64,000 bases of DNA from Pontixanthobacter gangjinensis (lineage in GTDB: Bacteria > Pseudomonadota > Alphaproteobacteria > Sphingomonadales > Sphingomonadaceae), in contig NZ_WTYS01000001.1 in the NCBI RefSeq assembly GCF_009827545.1, positions 2,691,772 through 2,755,771 on the forward strand, given 5' to 3'. The notes beneath the pieces were generated by a model. It was not told the origin of the DNA. It worked only from the letters and a program-made list of their open reading frames with translations, and did no database searches. The position numbers and the translations under genes are program-made. How positions within the stretch are numbered: position 1 is the stretch's first letter; every line of letters starts with the position of its first letter. Of this stretch, positions 1 to 8,080 are shown in pieces.

Positions 1-1545
1 CAAAAACGCTCGGTTTGTCGGTGTATCGGGCAATGCCATCGGGTTGAAGCCGGATGGAGTGCCGGCGTTGATCCGGTCATACCGGCCGTTAATCCCGCGC
101 ACGAACAGTTCCGCGCCGCGATCTTTGTCAAACAACACCGTGCGTGGCGAAAATTTCTGGGCCTGCGCCGCCAGGAAATTCATCACCACAGTCTTGCCCG
201 AACCGCTCGGCCCGATGACCGAGAAATTGCCCAGATCACCATGATGGAAATTGAAGAAAAACGGGGTGGCGCTGGTCGTTTCAAGCAGCGTTACAGCCTC
301 GCCCCAATGGTTGCCTTCGGCCTTGCCCAAGGCAAAGCCATGGAGCGATCCGAAACTGGCCATATTGGCGCTGGAGATAAGCGCACGGCGGACAATATAT
401 GATTCATTCCCGGGAAACTGGCCCCAGAAAGCCGGTTCCAGATTGGTATCCTCGCGCACCGCAATCGCGCCCGTATCCGCGAGCGCTGAAGCGCAAGCCG
501 CGGTCGCCTCGTCCAGTCTCGCCAAATCGCTTTCGCGCACCAGCACGCTAAGGTGGTGATCGCCAAACCCGACCGCGCCGTTGCCCAATGCATCACGGGC
601 GGCCATCATATCGCCGCGCTCAGCCGCCGCATCCTCGTCCGCAGAGCGCAAGCGGCGGATCGACAGATCCATCCTTTCGCGTGCAGTCTGGCGTTCTGCA
701 GGCGCATAGGTTTCGCTGACCACCATTTCATAGGGCAGGCGCAACAATCCATCGAGCAGGCCCGGCGATGTCGCATCGGGATATTCTTTCAGACTGACAA
801 TTGCGGCAAAATCGGGTTCGCCCGAACCGCGCAATTCCATCGCGTCCAGCCCGAAACTAGCCCGGCGATAGGGCAACATCAGCCCTATGTCGGTTTCATT
901 GGCGGGCCTGCGTACCGGCCGCATCTCGCCGTTATAAAGGGCGCTGAGCAGCTCCAGAATCTCGTTGTTCGAAGCCCCTTTGGCCCCGTCATAATCGCCA
1001 AGGATCTGCGCGCCATAGGCGCCAAGCGAAGATACTAGTCCGGTTGCCGCAGCTTTGAGCGACCGGATATCCTTGGGATCGGCTTCGACCTGCTTCTGAC
1101 CTTTCCTGTTCCACATCTTTGCGAAACGTTCGGCCAGACCTGCTCTGCCCCGCGCCGGTCTGCGAATGAGCGTGACAAACTGGTCATTGATAAACAGCGA
1201 CCCATGACCGAGCCGTTCTTTCCAGCGCCGGTCAATATGGGCCGACAGCGGGTCGTCAAACTCGGCGTCCAGCTCGACCTCGACGCGGCGGCGGATAACA
1301 TGGTGATACATCACAAACCGTGCATCAAGCGCCGAACGCAGCATTACTTCGCGCGTTGCCGCATGGGCATTCAGCGCATCACTGTCTTCGGTTTCAAACA
1401 GCAGTCCGGGCACTTGGATTGCAGTCAGGACCGACCCGTCGCGCAGCAACAAAGTGCTCTCATCGATCAGATGTGCATAGGGCAGCCGGTCACCCGCTTG
1501 GGCTTCCTTCGCACTCCACGCCGCTGCTCCGATCCAATTGCTCAT
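1..1545 (-). CDS. virB4: VirB4 family type IV secretion ATPase (partial, C terminus beyond window)
   Basis: Cytoplasmic ATPase that energises pilus assembly and substrate transport in type IV secretion systems. The frame is open at base 1, so only the first 515 codons are visible; VirB4 proteins are usually near 800 aa. The product starts MSNWIGAAAWSAKEAQAGDR and has the CagE/TrbE-type N-terminal region. A Walker A motif GPSGSGKTVVMNF is encoded at about 178-222 (residues ~442-456), followed by the FDKDRGAELFVR stretch typical of the family. The ATG at 1545 lies 23 bases after the virB3 stop and has GAAGG and GAGG upstream. Gene order virB1-B2-B3-B4 supports the call. Whether the full system is for conjugation or effector delivery cannot be told from this fragment. 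Confidence 0.93.
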   Translation of the reverse strand, partial: MSNWIGAAAWSAKEAQAGDRLPYAHLIDESTLLLRDGSVLTAIQVPGLLFETEDSDALNAHAATREVMLRSALDARFVMYHHVIRRRVEVELDAEFDDPLSAHIDRRWKERLGHGSLFINDQFVTLIRRPARGRAGLAERFAKMWNRKGQKQVEADPKDIRSLKAAATGLVSSLGAYGAQILGDYDGAKGASNNEILELLSALYNGEMRPVRRPANETDIGLMLPYRRASFGLDAMELRGSGEPDFAAIVSLKEYPDATSPGLLDGLLRLPYEMVVSETYAPAERQTARERMDLSIRRLRSADEDAAAERGDMMAARDALGNGAVGFGDHHLSVLVRESDLARLDEATAACASALADTGAIAVREDTNLEPAFWGQFPGNESYIVRRALISSANMASFGSLHGFALGKAEGNHWGEAVTLLETTSATPFFFNFHHGDLGNFSVIGPSGSGKTVVMNFLAAQAQKFSPRTVLFDKDRGAELFVRGINGRYDRINAGTPSGFNPMALPDTPTNRAFL

Positions 1546-1568
1546 CGCCTCAAGACCTTCTCACCTGG

Positions 1569-1853
1569 TTACGCAGCATAGCTGTTACAGCCCCAGCGCT
1601 TCCAATTCTTCACCCTTGGGCATTTGCTGACTTTGGTGATCCACAAATCAAACACCCGCGGTTCGCGCAAACACGCAAAATAGCCCACCAAATGCACCAC
1701 AATCGGTACCGGAATGATCCAGAAGCTCTTTAGAATCAGAAACGCCTCTGCCGTAACCAGCATATTGAGAATGAAGAAATTCATCGTCACCCCGCCAAAC
1801 ATTTGCGGTCTGGTCAGCGCCCTGTGGACGGGATGGCGGACAAGGTTGCTCAT
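1569..1853 (-). CDS. virB3: VirB3 family type IV secretion inner-membrane protein
   Basis: A 94-aa protein with the VirB3 pattern: a short N-terminal cytoplasmic segment (HRALTRPQMFGGVTMNFF) leading into two hydrophobic stretches (about residues 23-40 and 44-60). VirB3 sits in the inner membrane and works with VirB4 and the pilin. It starts 6 bases downstream of the virB2 stop with AAAGG just before the ATG, and virB4 follows 23 bases later, so the genes are clearly one operon. The family is short and weakly conserved, so the call rests on both the motif and the gene order. Confidence 0.88.
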   Translation of the reverse strand: MSNLVRHPVHRALTRPQMFGGVTMNFFILNMLVTAEAFLILKSFWIIPVPIVVHLVGYFACLREPRVFDLWITKVSKCPRVKNWKRWGCNSYAA

Positions 1854-1859
1854 CGCCTT

Positions 1860-2171
1860 TTAACCCGCCGCCCCCTGAATCCCGGCCACGATAGTGCCCG
1901 CACCGAACAAGATAAAGACGCCGATGATCACTGTCGCGCCGAACCGCCAGTTCATCCGGCCGGTCAGCATCATGAAGCCGATTGCGGCCACCGCCATCAC
2001 CGCGATTGCGGTCGCGACATTGCCTAACAAGGTGCCTTGCAACCATCCAACTGCCGCGACAATTGGGCCCGAACCCTGCGGGTCGGCTGCCTGGGCCAAA
2101 GCGGCACTGGGCATCAAAGCGAGGGCCGCAGTAGAAAGGGCTGCGATAGAGAGGCGTGAAATCACATTCAT
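1860..2171 (-). CDS. virB2: VirB2/TrbC family major pilin
   Basis: A 103-aa pilin precursor. The N terminus is a signal peptide ending in ALMPSAALAQA (residues ~20-30), followed by two hydrophobic helices (about 40-68 and 75-100) separated by a short polar loop TGRMNWRFG, the usual VirB2/TrbC architecture. After processing it would insert in the inner membrane and be polymerised into the conjugative or secretion pilus. Its ATG directly abuts the virB1 stop (TAA then ATG at 2171-2174), suggesting translational coupling. Confidence 0.9.
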   Translation of the reverse strand: MNVISRLSIAALSTAALALMPSAALAQAADPQGSGPIVAAVGWLQGTLLGNVATAIAVMAVAAIGFMMLTGRMNWRFGATVIIGVFILFGAGTIVAGIQGAAG

Positions 2172-2816
2172 TTACATTACACTCCGGGAATGGCTGGCTA
2201 GGCGGCCCATAATGGCCGCCACATATAGCTTGGTTTCGCGAATATTGGGGACGCCGCCAGAGCGAATAACCCGCCCCGGCCCGGCGTTGTAGGCGGCAAG
2301 CGCATGTTCGAGATTGCCATCGAAGCGAGCAAGTTGTTGGCGCAAATATCGGGCACCGCCTTCCAGATTGGCGAAGGGATCGTGCGGATTGACGCCCAAT
2401 TCACGCGCCGTGCCTGGCATCAATTGCGCCAAACCGCGTGCGCCGACCGGTGAAACCGCGTCGGCCCGCCACCTGCTTTCTTGCCAGACAACCGCTTCGA
2501 TCAAGGCCGGGCTAAGGTCGAACCTACCCGCCAGCTCTTGCACTTTTGCCACATATTGCGCCGGAACCAGCCCGGCTTGCGCAGCGGCATTGGCAATGGC
2601 TTGCGGCGGCACATGAAAGTCCGCAGCCAATTCCACCAGCTCAGCATCAGCAATAATGTCGGCTGATGCAAGGTTCGCATCGGGCACAGAGATAGAGCCG
2701 CCAGCAATCCAGCGCGCGCCATCATCATTGATTTCCATAACGTCCGCAGATGCCTGCACTGACGTAATGGCCAGCCCGATCCCGAAAGACAGGCGGACCA
2801 ATGTTTTGAGAATCAT
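2172..2816 (-). CDS. virB1: VirB1-like lytic transglycosylase
   Basis: Periplasmic lytic transglycosylase that would open peptidoglycan for the secretion apparatus. A signal peptide ends near ITSVQASA (residue ~24). The SLT domain occupies about residues 95-205 and has catalytic Glu113 in WQESRW, then GLAQLMPGTA, NLEGGARYL and ALAAYNAGPG, all hallmarks of the family. The ATG at 2816 is preferred over an in-frame TTG one codon upstream because GGAGG sits five bases before it. This is the first gene of the left-pointing virB operon; a Pho-box-like sequence lies 34 bases upstream. Confidence 0.9.
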   Translation of the reverse strand: MILKTLVRLSFGIGLAITSVQASADVMEINDDGARWIAGGSISVPDANLASADIIADAELVELAADFHVPPQAIANAAAQAGLVPAQYVAKVQELAGRFDLSPALIEAVVWQESRWRADAVSPVGARGLAQLMPGTARELGVNPHDPFANLEGGARYLRQQLARFDGNLEHALAAYNAGPGRVIRSGGVPNIRETKLYVAAIMGRLASHSRSVM

Positions 2817-2850
2817 CAAAACCTCCGTCCAATCCCCTTGCGCACACTAC

Positions 2851-2868
2851 ATGACAGTGCGGTGACAG
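2851..2868 (-). promoter_or_regulatory. Pho box candidate upstream of the virB operon
   Basis: Read on the minus strand the sequence is CTGTCAC-CGCA-CTGTCAT: two 7-base direct repeats separated by 4 bases, matching the classical PhoB site (CTGTCAT-N4-CTGTCAT) at 13 of 14 repeat positions. It is oriented towards virB1 and ends 34 bases before its ATG. The spacer is GC-rich rather than AT-rich and no clear -10 element is visible, so function is inferred from the match only. Confidence 0.6.
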
Positions 2869-2983
2869 CAAGCTGAACCAATGTGACGAAGATTTTGGAG
2901 CAATTGTGGTTGCGACGATTTTATGGTGTGTTTTCAGTTACAAAATCAATTGCAGCGGCGGCCCGGGGTGCCCCGACTTAATA

Positions 2984-3355
2984 TCAGCGCGCGGCCATCC
3001 GCGTTGGTGAACCGAATTCCTCGGCCCCCAACATTGCCAGGGCGCGATATGCCAGACGCCGCGAATCGATCCATTCTCCCTCTGCCGTTTCCAGCCGTTA
3101 GTGGGTTTCGCTGCACGCATCTGCTTCAAACATCGCCTTGGCCTCGCCAGTGCACCCTTCCCTTGCGAGCGCGACTCCCAGATTAATCAACCGGGCCGGA
3201 TCGTCTTGCTCGAGGGTATCATTGGCCTCGATCCGTTCAATAGCAGCCTGGTTGTCGAGCGCCGCCAATTCTTCAAACGCGACGTCGACCGACTGGTCGG
3301 CATGGCCGGCAGGCTGGAGCAAAGACAAGGCTGCGAGCGCGATTCCAAGGGTCAT
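2984..3355 (-). pseudogene. Small exported TPR-like protein split by an in-frame stop
   Basis: From the start at 3355 the frame encodes a signal peptide (MTLGIALAALSLLQPAGHA) and a TPR-like helical pair (INLGVALAREGCTGEAKAMF), and stops at TAA 3098-3100 after 85 aa. The same frame then continues for 37 more codons, reading ETAEGEWIDSRRLAYRALAM, before TGA at 2984-2986. That tail matches what I remember as the conserved C terminus of small TPR proteins in Sphingomonadales, so the stop looks like a single-base nonsense change (TAC to TAA would give Tyr) or a sequencing error. A short functional 85-aa form cannot be excluded. Confidence 0.6.
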
Positions 3356-3427
3356 GATTTCTCTCCATCGGTTCTGATTGAATAGAAATTGCGCGCCCGC
3401 AGCCCAAACTGCAACAAAAATGAAATA

Positions 3428-3445
3428 TTGTCATCAAAGTGTAAT
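3428..3445 (+). promoter_or_regulatory. Weak Pho-box-like site upstream of lipoprotein/TonB receptor pair
   Basis: TTGTCAT-CAAA-GTGTAAT matches the 7-4-7 PhoB site layout at 11 of 14 repeat positions, with an AT-rich spacer, and points towards the lipoprotein gene about 225 bases away. The distance is long for a single promoter, so the separate half sites nearer the gene may matter instead. Confidence 0.35.
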
Positions 3446-3615
3446 ATTCTGCTTTCGAAGCGACTCCAAGATTTGGCACAAATCAAATTCCGCAACCTCG
3501 CAAACACCAGTTTCCCCCTGTCATATTTGACACATTTCAGACCCGTTAAGTCATTTACATCAAACCGAAATATAGCAGCAAAACTGTCACGAAAGCCGCC
3601 TAGCTGACGAGTCGC

Positions 3616-3635
3616 GATAACGAATTCGCGTTATC
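3616..3635. promoter_or_regulatory. 7-base inverted repeat before the lipoprotein gene
   Basis: GATAACG and CGTTATC are perfect inverted arms separated by six bases, ending 33 bases before the GTG start. It could be an operator or a leader hairpin; nothing in the sequence decides between these. Confidence 0.4.
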
Positions 3636-3668
3636 TGATTCATCGGATTTTTAGGGGGTCTCGTTCCC

Positions 3669-5234
3669 GTGACACATATTTATCGTTCCTTGATCATTGG
3701 CTGTAGCGCGCTGGCACTGGCTGGCTGCGGCGCAGAAGAAATCGCCTCTCCCGGTACGGGCGGCAACATTACCATTAACAACCCGCCAACCCCGACACCC
3801 ACGCCGACACCGACTGGCACTGCGACGGTCACAGCGGCGGCAGGTTGCCCGACAATCAGCGACCCAGCCGGCCTGACAGATGAAGGGACCATCTCTGGTC
3901 CCACCGGCGAATACCGTGTCTGCGCATTGCCGGCACGGTTCACGGCTTCGGCCAATTTGCCCTATATCAAGGGCCTGCTTTACCGCATGAATGGCCGCGT
4001 TGATGTCGGCACCGACGGCGGCCCTGCGCCGGACACATCGGATGGCTTGAGTGATACCAATGTCCAATTGAACATCGAACCCGGCGTGATTGTCTATGCC
4101 AGCGGCTCGTCTTTCCTGATGGTCAACCGCGGCAACCGGATCAACGCAGCCGGCACATCGGCCCGTCCGATTATCTTCACCAGCCGCGACAATGTCCTTG
4201 GCCTCAACAATGAAAATTCATCGGGCCAATGGGGCGGAATTGTGCTTGGCGGCCGCGCACCGGTGACCGATTGTATTGCACCAGCCGCAGTACCGGGCAG
4301 CGTGAACTGCGAGCGGCAGGTGGAAGGCGCAGCGCAGCCGGCCATTTTTGGCGGCGCAACCACCACCGACAATTCGGGCACGCTCAGCTTTGTTCAAATC
4401 CGCTATTCCGGATTCGTTCTGTCGGGCGACAACGAATTGCAATCCTTGACCACTGGCGGAACCGGCACCGGCACAACTTTCAACAACGTCATGAGCTACA
4501 ACAGCTCTGACGATGGCGTCGAATTCTTTGGCGGCTTCGTCAATATGAAAGGCCTTGTTGTGGTCGGGGCAGAAGACGATTCGATCGACACTGACACCGG
4601 CGTTAAAGCCAATTTGCAATATGTTGTGGCTGTCCAACGTAGCGAAGTGGGTGACGGGATTATCGAAGCCGACTCAAACAACGGCCTTGAGGACCAAACC
4701 CCGCGCCAGAACACGCGGATTTCCAACGCGACCTTTATCCAGCGGCGCACCAATGATCAGTCCGTCCGTATCCGTGGCGGAACCGATTATGCACTGCTCA
4801 ACACCCTGCTGGTTGACGGATCGCAAGGCACAGCCTGTTTGCGCATCGATCTCGCCCAAACCGTGCGCGCGGCCAATGCCGGTCTTGATGATGTCGGCAC
4901 GCCGATATTCAATTCACTCAACTTGGATTGCGCAACCGACTTCCGGGACGGAAGCGGCGGCGTTACTGCGGCGAATGTCCAGACAATCTTTAACGCGGGC
5001 AGCAACAACAACGCGTCCTACGTTAATTCATTGTCCGGTTTTTACCTGAACGGCGCCAATGAAAACGCCTTAGTCGCATTCGATCCAACCACATTGTCGA
5101 CATTCTTCGACAATGCCGGTTTTGTAGGTGCGGCACGCGGTAACGACACAAGGTTCCTAGGTTGGACCTGCGATTCCGCAGCCATCACTTTCGGCAGCAA
5201 CACCGGCGCCTGCACGTCGTTGCCGGTTTACTGA
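3669..5234 (+). CDS. Outer-membrane-type beta-helix lipoprotein paired with TonB-dependent receptor
   Basis: A 521-aa lipoprotein. The signal peptide ends in the lipobox LALAGC (Cys at about residue 20), followed by a Thr-Pro repeat linker (residues ~41-54). The body contains repeated short beta-strand turns such as WGGIVLGGRAPVTDC, DDGVEFFGGFVNMKGLVVVG and QYVVAVQRSEVGDG, resembling right-handed parallel beta-helix proteins that in other bacteria are often encoded next to TonB-dependent receptors. The receptor gene follows after 108 bases. By analogy it may bind a ligand at the cell surface for the receptor; the substrate is unknown. Start is GTG with AGGGGG upstream. Six Cys in the mature part may form disulphides. 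Confidence 0.75.
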   Translation: MTHIYRSLIIGCSALALAGCGAEEIASPGTGGNITINNPPTPTPTPTPTGTATVTAAAGCPTISDPAGLTDEGTISGPTGEYRVCALPARFTASANLPYIKGLLYRMNGRVDVGTDGGPAPDTSDGLSDTNVQLNIEPGVIVYASGSSFLMVNRGNRINAAGTSARPIIFTSRDNVLGLNNENSSGQWGGIVLGGRAPVTDCIAPAAVPGSVNCERQVEGAAQPAIFGGATTTDNSGTLSFVQIRYSGFVLSGDNELQSLTTGGTGTGTTFNNVMSYNSSDDGVEFFGGFVNMKGLVVVGAEDDSIDTDTGVKANLQYVVAVQRSEVGDGIIEADSNNGLEDQTPRQNTRISNATFIQRRTNDQSVRIRGGTDYALLNTLLVDGSQGTACLRIDLAQTVRAANAGLDDVGTPIFNSLNLDCATDFRDGSGGVTAANVQTIFNAGSNNNASYVNSLSGFYLNGANENALVAFDPTTLSTFFDNAGFVGAARGNDTRFLGWTCDSAAITFGSNTGACTSLPVY

Positions 5235-5248
5235 CATCACAAAGTCAG

Positions 5249-5280
5249 GCGGGGCCGGTGCAAGATAGCAGCGGCCCCGC
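5249..5280 (+). terminator. Strong hairpin between lipoprotein and receptor genes (attenuator or processing site)
   Basis: GCGGGGCCG and CGGCCCCGC form a perfect 9-base inverted repeat with a 14-base loop, starting 14 bases after the lipoprotein stop. No T-run follows, so it is more likely an mRNA-stabilising or partial-attenuation element within the operon than a full terminator. Confidence 0.5.
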
Positions 5281-5342
5281 TGCCAATTCCAGTCTTTCAT
5301 GTTTCAGGGCGCAATGCACCGTCCGGCAATCGGGGTTAAACC

Positions 5343-8018
5343 ATGACGCGGTCTTCCAACTTGACCACCCGCCAGCAGATCACAGCTCTGCTGCTTCTTT
5401 CCACGGCGCTGACATTCCCAGCGGCAGCATTTGCCCAGGATGCGGGCGCAACGCCAGAGCCCGACTCCCAAGAAGAAGCCGTTGTGGCGCAGCAACCCGA
5501 GGAGGAGGTCGAAACCGAAATTTCGATTCCTGGCGGGGAAATCGTGGTGACTGGGCGGCTCAATCGCGATGTCACGCGCAGTTCCACCCAAGTTGTTACA
5601 GTTTTGTCGAGCGAGGAAATCGCACGAACCGGAGAAGGCGATATTGCGGGCGCACTGGGCCGCGTCACCGGCTTGTCGGTCCAAGGCAACGGATTTGTGT
5701 TTGTGCGGGGATTGGGTGACCGATATTCGCTAGCTTTGCTCAACGGATTGCCACTGCCCTCCCCTCAGCCGCTCAGCCGCGTTGTTCCGCTCGATATTTT
5801 CCCGACCAGCATTGTCGCGTCCTCGCTTGTCCAGAAAACCTATTCGGCCAATTTTCCCGGGGAATTTGGCGGCGGTGTTATCAATCTAACCACCCGCGCA
5901 GTGCCCGATGAGGGGTTCTTCAAAATCAGCGCGGGCATTAGCGGCGATGAACAGACCACGCTTTCAGCCGGCCTCGATTTCTACGGTTCCGACTACGATT
6001 GGGCCGGATTTGATGACGGCACCCGCAATATTCCTCCTGCCCTTCAATCCTTTTTCGACAGCGGTTCGCGGCTGTCCGACTTGGGCGTAGACCAGCAGGA
6101 AATTGCCAAGCAATTGGGCAATCCGAACCTGGTTCTGGTTCAAAAGATTCAGCAGATACCGGTCAATTTTTCGGGCGGTCTCACCGCCGGGGATGCGTGG
6201 GATTTTGGTTCTGACGGGCGTTTCGGAATTATCGCGAATGCCTCGCTCAACAACAAATGGCGCACGCGATCAATCGTAAAACAGTCGGCGGTCAATTCCG
6301 ACCTCGATCTTGATAGCGATTTCCGTGATTTTGTGACCGACAACCGGATTTTGGTGAACGGTCTGCTGGGCTTCGGGCTTGAGCTTGGGCAACACAAAAT
6401 TCGTTTCACAAACCTGTATATTCGCGACAGTTTGAAGCAGTCCCGGCTTTCGACCGGCACAGATTTTCAGGATGATGACAGCGAATACATCCAGAATACC
6501 GCATGGTTTGAACGGCAATTGATCGACAGCCAGCTTGTTGCCGAACTCGAATTTGGGGATCTGAATGTCGACCTGCGCGGCGGTTTTGCCCAAACCAAGC
6601 GCGAGGCCCCATATGAATACAGCTTTACCTATGTTCGCACCAACAACGCCAATGACCCACTGGGCGACAAATTCATCAACGTGCTTGATCGCCAGACGGG
6701 TAGTGCATCGGTTGCCTTTTCCAACCTCAAAGAAGATTTGTGGTATGGCGGGATAGATTTCAGCTATCCGGCAACCGACTGGCTGCGACTGACCACCGGC
6801 TATGCCTATACCAACACCGACCGGCTCTCCTCGAGGCGCGAATTCCTGTTTGATGCAGGGGCCAATTTCGATGATGCGGTCGGAGCGCTTCGCCCCGATC
6901 TGCTGCTGGGCGATGCGGTTATCGATTATTACGGCATTGGGTTAATTGAAACGACCCAATCCGATCCGGCATTTTCGGCCGGGCTGGAAATCCATGCCGG
7001 ATATCTCAAAACCGTGATCCAGCCGCTCTATGGTGTCACGATGGATCTGGGCGTTCGTTATGAAGACGCGGTGCAGACCGTGAACCCGGTCGAAGTGTTC
7101 GCGACACCCACCAACTCGGGCAGCTCGACCTTCCTTGCCAATGATTATTTCCTGCCCGGAGGCACTATCACGTGGGAGATCGGCGATTCGCTGCAATTCC
7201 GGGTCAATGCGTCCAAGACCATCGCCCGTCCGCAATTTCGCGAGCTGATATTCCAGACCTATTTCAACCCGGAAACGAACCGGCAATTCAACGGCAACCC
7301 GTTCCTGGTCGACAGCCGATTGACCAATGCCGAAGCGCGCGCCGAATATTATTTCGGACGCGGCAACCGCATTTCGCTCGCAGGTTTTTACAAAGACATC
7401 AAAAACCCGATCGAAGTGTTCTCCAGCTTTTCCGACAACGTCCAGGTCAGCGGCTTTGCCAATGCCCCCAAAGCGTCGCTTTATGGGGCGGAGTTCGACA
7501 TTCAATATGGCTATGATCTGATCGATCTGGGCGGGTCGTTTGAAAGCAAGCGCGCTATTGTCGTGGCCAATTACACCTACACCCAGTCCGAACTGCAAGT
7601 CACACAAAACGACATTGCCCGCGTGTTTCCCTTTGCCGATCAGCCAGCAACCAATTTCTTCCGCAACGGTGTGCCGCTGACGGGGCAATCAGATCATCTG
7701 GTCAATCTGCAATTGGGCATCGAAGACCTCGATAAATTGCAGCAATTTACGATCCTGATGTCTTACGCTAGCCAGCGCGTGACCAGCCGCGGCACGGCGG
7801 CACTGCCCGACATCCTCGAAGATCCGGGATTAAGCGTTGACCTTGTGGCGCGGCAGGAAGTCAAGCTGGGCAGCCGCCCGTTTGAACTCAAATTAGAGGC
7901 GCGCAATATCTTTGGCCGGGACAATTTCGAATTCCAATCCAACGGCGCCAACCGGATCGAGATTAACAGCTATCAATTGGGGCAAAGCTTCAGCCTGTCG
8001 CTCTCGACAGAATTTTAG
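5343..8018 (+). CDS. TonB-dependent receptor
   Basis: An 891-aa outer-membrane active transporter. A signal peptide ends near AAAFAQDAG (residue ~33); an acidic linker leads to the TonB-box-like segment GGEIVVTGRL (residues ~64-73). The plug domain (about 75-185) includes SSEEIARTGEGDIAGALGRV and GFVFVRGLGDRY; the remaining ~700 residues are the beta-barrel, ending in the expected terminal Phe (SLSLSTEF). Length is normal for large receptors. It lies downstream of the beta-helix lipoprotein and is probably co-transcribed with it. Pho-like sites in front of the pair suggest, but do not prove, uptake of a phosphorus-containing ligand. Confidence 0.92.
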   Translation: MTRSSNLTTRQQITALLLLSTALTFPAAAFAQDAGATPEPDSQEEAVVAQQPEEEVETEISIPGGEIVVTGRLNRDVTRSSTQVVTVLSSEEIARTGEGDIAGALGRVTGLSVQGNGFVFVRGLGDRYSLALLNGLPLPSPQPLSRVVPLDIFPTSIVASSLVQKTYSANFPGEFGGGVINLTTRAVPDEGFFKISAGISGDEQTTLSAGLDFYGSDYDWAGFDDGTRNIPPALQSFFDSGSRLSDLGVDQQEIAKQLGNPNLVLVQKIQQIPVNFSGGLTAGDAWDFGSDGRFGIIANASLNNKWRTRSIVKQSAVNSDLDLDSDFRDFVTDNRILVNGLLGFGLELGQHKIRFTNLYIRDSLKQSRLSTGTDFQDDDSEYIQNTAWFERQLIDSQLVAELEFGDLNVDLRGGFAQTKREAPYEYSFTYVRTNNANDPLGDKFINVLDRQTGSASVAFSNLKEDLWYGGIDFSYPATDWLRLTTGYAYTNTDRLSSRREFLFDAGANFDDAVGALRPDLLLGDAVIDYYGIGLIETTQSDPAFSAGLEIHAGYLKTVIQPLYGVTMDLGVRYEDAVQTVNPVEVFATPTNSGSSTFLANDYFLPGGTITWEIGDSLQFRVNASKTIARPQFRELIFQTYFNPETNRQFNGNPFLVDSRLTNAEARAEYYFGRGNRISLAGFYKDIKNPIEVFSSFSDNVQVSGFANAPKASLYGAEFDIQYGYDLIDLGGSFESKRAIVVANYTYTQSELQVTQNDIARVFPFADQPATNFFRNGVPLTGQSDHLVNLQLGIEDLDKLQQFTILMSYASQRVTSRGTAALPDILEDPGLSVDLVARQEVKLGSRPFELKLEARNIFGRDNFEFQSNGANRIEINSYQLGQSFSLSLSTEF

Positions 8019-8030
8019 CGGGATTGATTT

Positions 8031-8058
8031 GCGGGTGCCATTCTTCACCGGCATCCGC
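8031..8058. terminator. Bidirectional terminator-like hairpin between convergent genes
   Basis: GCGGGTGCC and GGCATCCGC form a nine-base inverted repeat with one mismatched position, flanked by short A/T stretches on both sides. It lies between the convergent receptor and response-regulator genes. Confidence 0.5.
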
Positions 8059-8080
8059 AATTTGACACTCTGCGGCTTCG

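Larger units (their letters stand above)
3356..3668. other. AT-rich divergent promoter region between TPR gene and lipoprotein gene
   Basis: This 313-base stretch has no plausible gene. It holds a Pho-box-like site (3428-3445), two further CTGTCAT/CTGTCAC half sites at 3518-3524 and 3584-3590, exactly 66 bases apart, and a dyad just upstream of the lipoprotein start (3616-3635). A TGTCA-TATT-TGACA inverted arrangement overlaps the first half site. AGGGGG at about 3653 could serve as ribosome binding site for the GTG at 3669. Confidence 0.55.

Noticed and set aside
1-2819. Claim of an integrated plasmid or conjugative element
   Set aside because: Only virB1-B4 are visible; no relaxase, integrase, attachment site or direct repeat is in the window.
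3518-3535. Second full Pho box at CTGTCAT-ATTT-GACACAT
   Set aside because: The second repeat matches only three of seven positions; kept only as a half site.
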